A DNA stretch of 64,000 nt from Notospermus geniculatus. Taxonomy: Eukaryota; Nemertea; Pilidiophora; Heteronemertea; Lineidae. The translations under genes were made by a program, and so were the position numbers. The stretch covers positions 67,291 through 131,290 of the forward strand of contig NMRB01001131.1 of assembly GCA_002633025.1 (NCBI GenBank), given 5' to 3'. Below are positions 58,402 through 64,000 of this stretch, in pieces. Each line of letters begins with the position of its first letter. The first letter of the stretch is position 1. Under the pieces are notes generated by a model. The model was given only the letters and a program-made list of their open reading frames with translations. It was not told where the DNA came from and did no database searches.

Positions 58402-61400
58402 TTAATCTCCGAATCCTGTCATGGTGTTCAAGGTCCCAAGGGGGCGCCTCAGGCGATTTTCCTTCTCCGCTGGATCGGCAAACTTGTACCAGTGCATTGA
58501 TCGCTTGATGGCTCGCTCCCACTGTTGTATTGTCGGACGATACTTGTGCCAGTTTTCCCGTGGGTGGAAAACCTTTCCTGTTTTACGGACACGCTTCAGT
58601 TCCTCTTTGTCTTTCCAAACATCTGGAAAACAAAAAAAACAGAGACGATACTTCAGTGTCAAGGTTCAAGGTTTAAGCAGTGTTGGCGTAGTGGTTAAGC
58701 GCTGGACTCATCACCAGGAGGCTAAGAGTTTGACACCTGGGTCAGTTGCCACTTCATACTTTGAACTAGTCTGACAGGATCAAGCGGATTGCCATATACA
58801 AATGATCTTCACTTACTCATGGCTAAACCGGCCAAAAACGCAGCGCCGAGACTCGACATGTCAACATTTTCTGGACGGTCAACGGGCTGAGCAATCAAAT
58901 CAGCGATGAGTTGTAAGATGAAGTCATTGTTGCACACGCCACCATCAGCTCTGGAACAAAGATAAGATCTCAGTTTCTACACAAAACAGTTGAGAACACA
59001 AAGTTGTTTATTCTGCACCGAGTGGCCCTAAATATATCACCGTAAGGGCCGTATGCACCAATGAAGATTATCTTGAACTCAGGTTGAGCCACAGCTCAAG
59101 ATAATCTTCGTTGGTGCATACGGCCCTAAGAGTCACACCCAAGCGACAGTTTTGTGCCAAATTTGATCAGAGATCTTTCAGATGGCCCTAAGAGTCACAC
59201 ACAGGCGACAGTTTTGTGCCAAATTTGATCAGAGATCTTTCAGATGTCAATTCTGTGAAATAATCCATGGAATACCCAACACAATACCAATCTTTTGAAT
59301 GAACTCCGAATTCTTGAGAAATTCTCTGCAGAAGAGGCCATACACCAAAACCCACCTGATATAGGAGAGTTTCGTCTGTGTTTCCATCAGAGCAGCTTCA
59401 TATAGGAGTTTGAATCTAAAAGCCACAGATTCGAGAATCGCTCGCAGGATGTGAGCTTTCCGTGTTTTGGGGTTGATTCCGAATATGGAAGTGCAGGCTG
59501 TCTCATCGTTTATGGGCGCTTGGAGGCCATCGAATGCAGCGACAAAGTAGACTCCACCGGAATCTTTGAAAAGAAAGGATGCATTAGAGGAGTGTTGTCA
59601 CACATTGTCACTTTTATAAGACCTACTCCTTGGTAGTTTGAGTGTGCAGCCATGTTTGGTTAGGCAAATACATGTGTACATGTACCGGTATGTACACCGA
59701 AGTCATGTACTGGGGGGAGGGGGTACAGCTACGTATGTACATATCTCCGCCAGCAGGTAAAATCTATGAGCAAATTCCCAAAAGAAGCGACGGTGAGGAA
59801 AGGCCTGCCAAAAAGATCTACCAGCATAGGTAGGTATTCAGACTGATAACTGAGTTATGTGAGGGAAAAATGATGGCTTTACGGTGAAGATTCTGAATCA
59901 TAAGAAACAAGAGATAATTGAAATTTGTTTACAGTGTGCATTCATCTCTGGCAAGATACATGAAATGCCTATACTAAAAGATGAATTATACAGAAAAATT
60001 TGAGAAAAAACAGAAAGAAATGTAACAAAACACTGACTGATATACTAAAATGGTCTCTTTTTGAGAAAAAATGAGAATTTAAACAATGACATGAAAATCT
60101 GTATTAAATAAACACAATGCATTCATGCAAGACATCCATATATGGCTAGGACAATGGCAAAGATGAGAGAGAGTTCTAGATTGTACCCGTTACCTTCTTC
60201 CTATCAAAATCTAACAAAGAAATGTACACAAGTGTTATGATCTTATCGCCGGGTTAAACTGACGTGTTCATGTCGGTGGAATATTGAAAATGAACACGAC
60301 TGTCAATGTACTTGTGTAAGAAAGACAAATGACGGCCAACACAAGTTCCCAAAGGTGACAGCCAGTCATCAATTAGTCAGGACACAGCTGCTGGGATTCT
60401 GACATGCATTTGCTTTATACATCATGCAGGAAAAGCCATTAGGGACAAAATGCTACAAGACAAAGTAACAGCTAATAACCCACCTTCAACAGATTCTGCT
60501 ATATCAGATGTCTCCTGTACGTCGTCGTACAAACCCATCTTCTTTGCCCAGTCTATCACAGTCGCAGTGTCATTGGCTGATCCCTCAGCAAGGTAGACCA
60601 CCTCGGACCCGATTTTCCAACCAACTAAAGGGTAAAGACCTAGGGAAGAAAGAGGTGTTCTGTATTTGTCCAGCCATTTCGGAAAATCTTTACCTTTGCT
60701 ATGTTTTGTGGCGAAGGTATCAACAGAGAACAGTGTTTTTGGTTCACTATTATAGAGTGATAAAACTTAACTTGTCACCCTGACATCATGCAATGGATGG
60801 AAGACTCAAGAGTGAAGTGACATGCCCAAGGAGACAAACTTACCTGCTATAGAGGTATGTGGTTTATCTCCTGTATTCAAGTCAAGGAACGTTCCGCTAC
60901 CCATGGTGCACTTCACGTCACCAACATTGAAGCAGCATTGACCAAACATGGCGGCTTGTTGGTCGCCAACCTATGAAATGTTAAAAAATATTAAGTTAGA
61001 GGTTATCAGAAATAATTGGTTATCCATACTTAGGTTCCTCATTGCTTTTCAACAAGACTACTCCATGCATTGAACTTCAGAGCTGATATATTTCATGGTT
61101 CGCCTTCCATCCCCCAGAGGGCAGTAGTATCTCAAAATAGCCTATATCAAAGCCATGCAACCATTGAATTGATCTGTTGAAGTTGCCCAACTTTTTATTC
61201 ACATCACTCTCCCAGATGGCAGTACGATCTCTGATCAATATAGTCATAGCAACAGTGAATGACCGGAAAGTGGTTGTCTCTATTTTGGTCACCAGAGGGC
61301 AGTGCTGGTATAGACCAATGAAATCAGCTATGAATGGTGTTCGAGTTCATTGTCCCAGGGCAAGGTTTTCCTGCTAAGGCCCTGGGGAACACTGAAAAGA

Positions 61401-62727
61401 GTGAGATGTTGTTTGTGTGGTTTAAAGACAAGTCGACGCCTATGCCCATGTGATCATGGGCTTCCTTCCAAGTCATGCCAGTTGCTGTCAATGGGGAACC
61501 GGCGTGCATCATTCATGACGTTATGTGCAATGTGTCATTCAGAATCAATGATGTTGCTCTTCGGTCTGTTGTTTACGCTATTAAAATAGTCAATTTTATT
61601 GATGAAATTCAACATGTTCCTGCTTGAATTTTCGTTTGAAAACATTCAGATACATTGAGTCAGTCCTATACTTGATGATGAACGTGTAAAATTCGAAATT
61701 CAATGGACTGCTTCAGGTATATTAGGACTAGAAGTAGGGTGTAGTTTCAGAATTAAATGGCAAATAACGTTGGCTTGACTTTCGACGTCATAGTTTTAAC
61801 TGAGTTGTTCGTCAGCACCACGTCACGGATTAGTTCCGCCGGTTCCTCATTGCAGAGAGGGTGCTCTCTCCTTAGCATAATTGGCTCTCTCTGGGGGGGG
61901 GGAGGGGTGGGTGGGTGGGGGGGGGTCCAGTCATTATCCTTACCACAGCAGTAACAGGGATGGAAGCACCAAGGATCTCGGCGGATGTTTTACAAAAGAA
62001 GCCACTTGTGTCTTTAACTTCAGGAAGGATAGACATTGGTAAACCAACCAAGTTGCATAGAATAGAACTCCAGTCCATCTGAAATGAACAGAAGCAAAAC
62101 ACAGTTGAACTGCCCGGAGCGGGCTTGTCTTGTACGATGCTCTCCCTGCTTTATCTGAGCACCACCTGGTGGTCACATCTGCCAAACGAACACCTCTCCA
62201 AGTACACCAACGTTCAGTCTTAAATTGATCATCATGCTGAATTCAGTATGATGACCAATTTAAGACTGAACACTTCTCATGACCCAGATTAATGCACACC
62301 GCGCGATATCGCAAGCGATCTGATCGCCACTGAGCAAAATCAGCTGTTGATGCCAGATGTGCGCTGACAACAACTGGTGGAATCTTCTCGCCAGCGATGA
62401 TTGCCCAATATCAAACGATAGCAAAAACCGATATCGCCTAGTCTGCGGTGGCTGGTGAGAACACTGGTGGCAGCAAGTAGACGGCATGTGATATCACCAG
62501 GTGTGCTGATGGCTTTAGATCTCAAAAGTGATGCAGATCTACAGATCACGAGAGCTCAACAGTGGGTATAACACAGAACTGATACTCACTATAAAAGGGT
62601 CAAACATTCCAGTCCCACTAGCGAAAGTAGCGTCTGTCACATGGACCTCACCGCCGGTCAGTTTCCATAGTAACCAGGTATCCATGGTACCAAACATAAC
62701 TTGGCCCTCTACTGACCTGCGGCGTAA
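58402..62727 (-). CDS. GK5: Glycerol kinase 5-like FGGY kinase, 3' seven exons
   Basis: FGGY-family carbohydrate kinase; family members use ATP to phosphorylate a sugar or polyol, and the GK5 substrate is not firmly settled. Exons 62727-62590, 62078-61944, 60970-60844, 60639-60484, 59563-59356, 58950-58817 and 58622-58402 join in phase to 372 aa plus stop. Visible blocks: [20 protein letters not shown], the nucleotide-binding stretch [10 protein letters not shown]...[48 protein letters not shown], the C-terminal FGGY signature [19 protein letters not shown], and [19 protein letters not shown]...[12 protein letters not shown], which match human GK5 rather than classical GK. The N-terminal substrate-binding half (about 180 residues) is not found up to 64000 and is probably outside the window. 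The protein ends about 26 residues after the conserved SMHWY, longer than human. Confidence 0.9.
58680..58755 (+). mobile_element. tRNA-like SINE head in the last GK5 intron
   Basis: tggcgtagtgg (58684-58694) is a perfect A box and gagtttgacacc (58727-58738) a close B box, 43 bp apart. The A box is the same as in the 45160-45240 copy. It is antisense to GK5. The acceptor stem does not pair well enough for a functional tRNA. Confidence 0.65.
59045..59127. mobile_element. 83-bp foldback, agggccgtatgcaccaa ends
   Basis: agggccgtatgcaccaatga + agattatcttga on the left pairs with agggccgtatgcaccaacga + agattatcttga on the right. The left is preceded by ta, and the right followed by aa. Its first six bases match the 54976-55195 element. 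Confidence 0.75.
59121..59246. repeat. 63-bp tandem duplication
   Basis: Two units start ggccctaagagtcacac and end gatctttcagat. The first overlaps the right arm of the adjacent foldback element, so the duplication post-dates that insertion. Confidence 0.85.
61880..61926. repeat. G-rich tract beside a GK5 exon
   Basis: Runs of g interrupted by t or a (ggggggggg agggg tgggtgggtgggggggg) end about 20 nt from the GK5 donor at 61943. On the transcribed strand this is C-rich. Confidence 0.75.
62212..62271. repeat. 60-bp near-perfect palindrome
   Basis: gttcagtcttaaattgatca + tcatgctgaatt pairs with gttcagtcttaaattggtca + tcatactgaatt, with only two mismatches and no spacer. It lies in a GK5 intron. 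Confidence 0.8.
62290..62460. repeat. Dispersed repeat, copy B
   Basis: Partner of 38455-38650, with the same block order. Located in a GK5 intron directly after the 62212-62271 palindrome. Confidence 0.5.
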
Positions 62728-62828
62728 CTGAAACAGGAATGTTCATGATAAAAATATGGCGTATTTTACAAATGACATAGACCACGTGCATGTGATGGAC
62801 ACGGCTTAGTATCATGGTATGATTTAAC

Positions 62829-62998
62829 CACAGGTGCCTGGAGGACGGTCAGTGAGTAAATAGGGGCCATTTTACTGACAACACCCGTTTTACAGACAAC
62901 GTGGCGCCGAGCTACGAAGTAGCCACGTTGTCCGTAAAACGGGTGTTGTCAGTAAAACGGCCCCTATTTACGCACTGACCGTCCTCCAGGCACCTGTG
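62829..62998. mobile_element. 170-bp foldback with 76-bp arms
   Basis: The left arm cacaggtgcctggaggacgg ... taaataggggcc ... gacaacacccgttttac ... aacgtggc pairs almost perfectly with the right. The loop is only about 15 bases. Flanks gatttaac and gatcaaac are similar (6 of 8), possibly an aged target duplication. It lies upstream of the first GK5 exon in the window. Confidence 0.8.
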
Positions 62999-64000
62999 AT
63001 CAAACACAAACTTTCAGTCATGGTGTGAAATACACAAACAATAAAAAACGCTACTTAATGCATGATACGTCCTATAAAACAGTTACTAAGTACCAGAAAA
63101 AAAACCTCATAGTGGTTATAGTATTAGTAGGTTAAGTGGTGGCAGTCAGACCTCTACAAGAGCACTCTGAATCAAGGAACCATCTGAATTGCCAAAAACA
63201 ATCTCCTGAAACACTTCTACTTTCACACCAGGCCGTTTACGTATGGTGAGGGCTGTGTTAATATATTTTGCCCAGGAATATATCACAGGCTGAAAATCTG
63301 AGGCCAACAACATAGGGGCTAATTTGATGAAACCAAAGTCTGAGCTTGAAATGACTTCAGAATGCCGGTATGTTGTCGAATTCTTTTTGAACACATGTAT
63401 TTGAAATATCTTTGTCCCTTCTTGTACAAACTGCAAAACAATCTGTGAGTGGCCTCAAACGTTTCGACTGTAGTGTACTCAAAATAGGGTAGTCGCCAAC
63501 ACCACTTAAATGAGTAACCACTGTATGATACCCATTTTCACATCTGTGTTGATAAATCTTTCAGACAAAAAATGACAAACACTAAAACAGCTGCTTAGCA
63601 GCAGCAGCAAAGTGATGGCATCAGTGGAGAGTAGCAGGCAGACCGGAGGCTGGCAACATGAACCAAAACAAAAGAGCTTCCTCCCAGGAATGGATTCATG
63701 GAATCTGAATCTGTTCCTCTTGTGTGTCATGATGATGCCTTTTGTTTGTGACCTAGATAATGAAATTTATTCACGGAAAGGGCCCTTGAGGCATGGGAGT
63801 GCACAACTTCTATTGAGTTCTGCTCATGATTATGACACATCTGTCATAAGACAAAATTGTTAAGTTAAAATTAATGGGTATCTAGTCAGATATCAACAAT
63901 GTGGGCGTCATCTGACTTTACACTTTAACCCCTCGTCTATCCTGAAACCTTCCAGTAGAACTCAGATGAGCTGCTCATTCACTGCCCAACCGTTTGTTTC
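62999..64000. other. No gene identified; exon-like ORF at 63146-63436 (-)
   Basis: A 96-codon minus-strand ORF here includes FQPVIYSWAKYINTALTIRK and VEVFQEIVFGNSDGSLIQSA. It does not match the GK5 N-terminal half that would be expected next, and its 3' limit (gtagag|gtctga) is only a weak donor. I do not recognise it and would treat it as unproven. Confidence 0.3.

Noticed and set aside
58680-58755. Functional tRNA gene
   Set aside because: A and B boxes are present but no convincing acceptor stem or full cloverleaf pairs could be drawn; a SINE head fits better.

Overview
This is a eukaryotic nuclear window, about 40% GC, from an animal. Short exons are split by GT-AG introns, intergenic and intronic DNA is rich in short inverted-repeat transposons, and tRNA-derived SINE heads are present. 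The gene set (Hippo co-activator YAP with two WW domains and a PDZ-ligand tail, cilium gene IFT80, CXorf58-type and GK5-type genes) fits a bilaterian. High heterozygosity, and protein similarity to vertebrate orthologues as I recall them, suggest a marine invertebrate deuterostome (echinoderm, hemichordate or amphioxus). The species cannot be fixed from the sequence alone.

Layout. ANKRD39 (+, CDS 499-1558) sits tail to tail with IFT80 (-, CDS 12002 down to 2104); their poly(A) signals are under 40 bp apart. A CXorf58/C11orf65-family gene (+, 13735-16173) starts head to head with IFT80 across about 1.7 kb. From 16.2 to 25.5 kb I see no convincing gene, only a possible first exon near 20.35 kb. 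YAP (-, start 53571, stop 25552) spans 28 kb in seven coding exons with a 17-kb intron 3. After about 4.8 kb of non-coding DNA, the 3' seven exons of a GK5-type FGGY sugar kinase (-) run from 62727 to 58402; its N-terminal exons are probably beyond the window. My exon models for IFT80 (838 aa), YAP (438 aa), CXorf58-like (390 aa), ANKRD39 (180 aa) and the GK5 part (372 aa) keep frame at every junction.

Assembly caveat. Five isolated single N bases occur (7594, 13227, 19773, 36171, 52650). Four are flanked by near-identical direct duplications ending at or near the N. These look like unmerged allelic contig ends, so IFT80 exons 6-12 and YAP exon 1 each appear twice although one locus copy is expected. 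Comparing the two copies gives a free view of heterozygosity: a 124-bp foldback element present in one allele only, and one IFT80 intron far more divergent than its surroundings.

Function. IFT80 is a ciliary transport subunit and CXorf58 is a little-known protein, testis-associated in mammals; they share a divergent promoter region. YAP retains all five LATS-type HxRxxS sites, both WW domains and the terminal LTWL motif. The most unusual non-genic content is a dense, varied set of foldback elements (at least a dozen), some with readable target-site duplications, several lying within tens of bases of splice sites or in probable UTRs.
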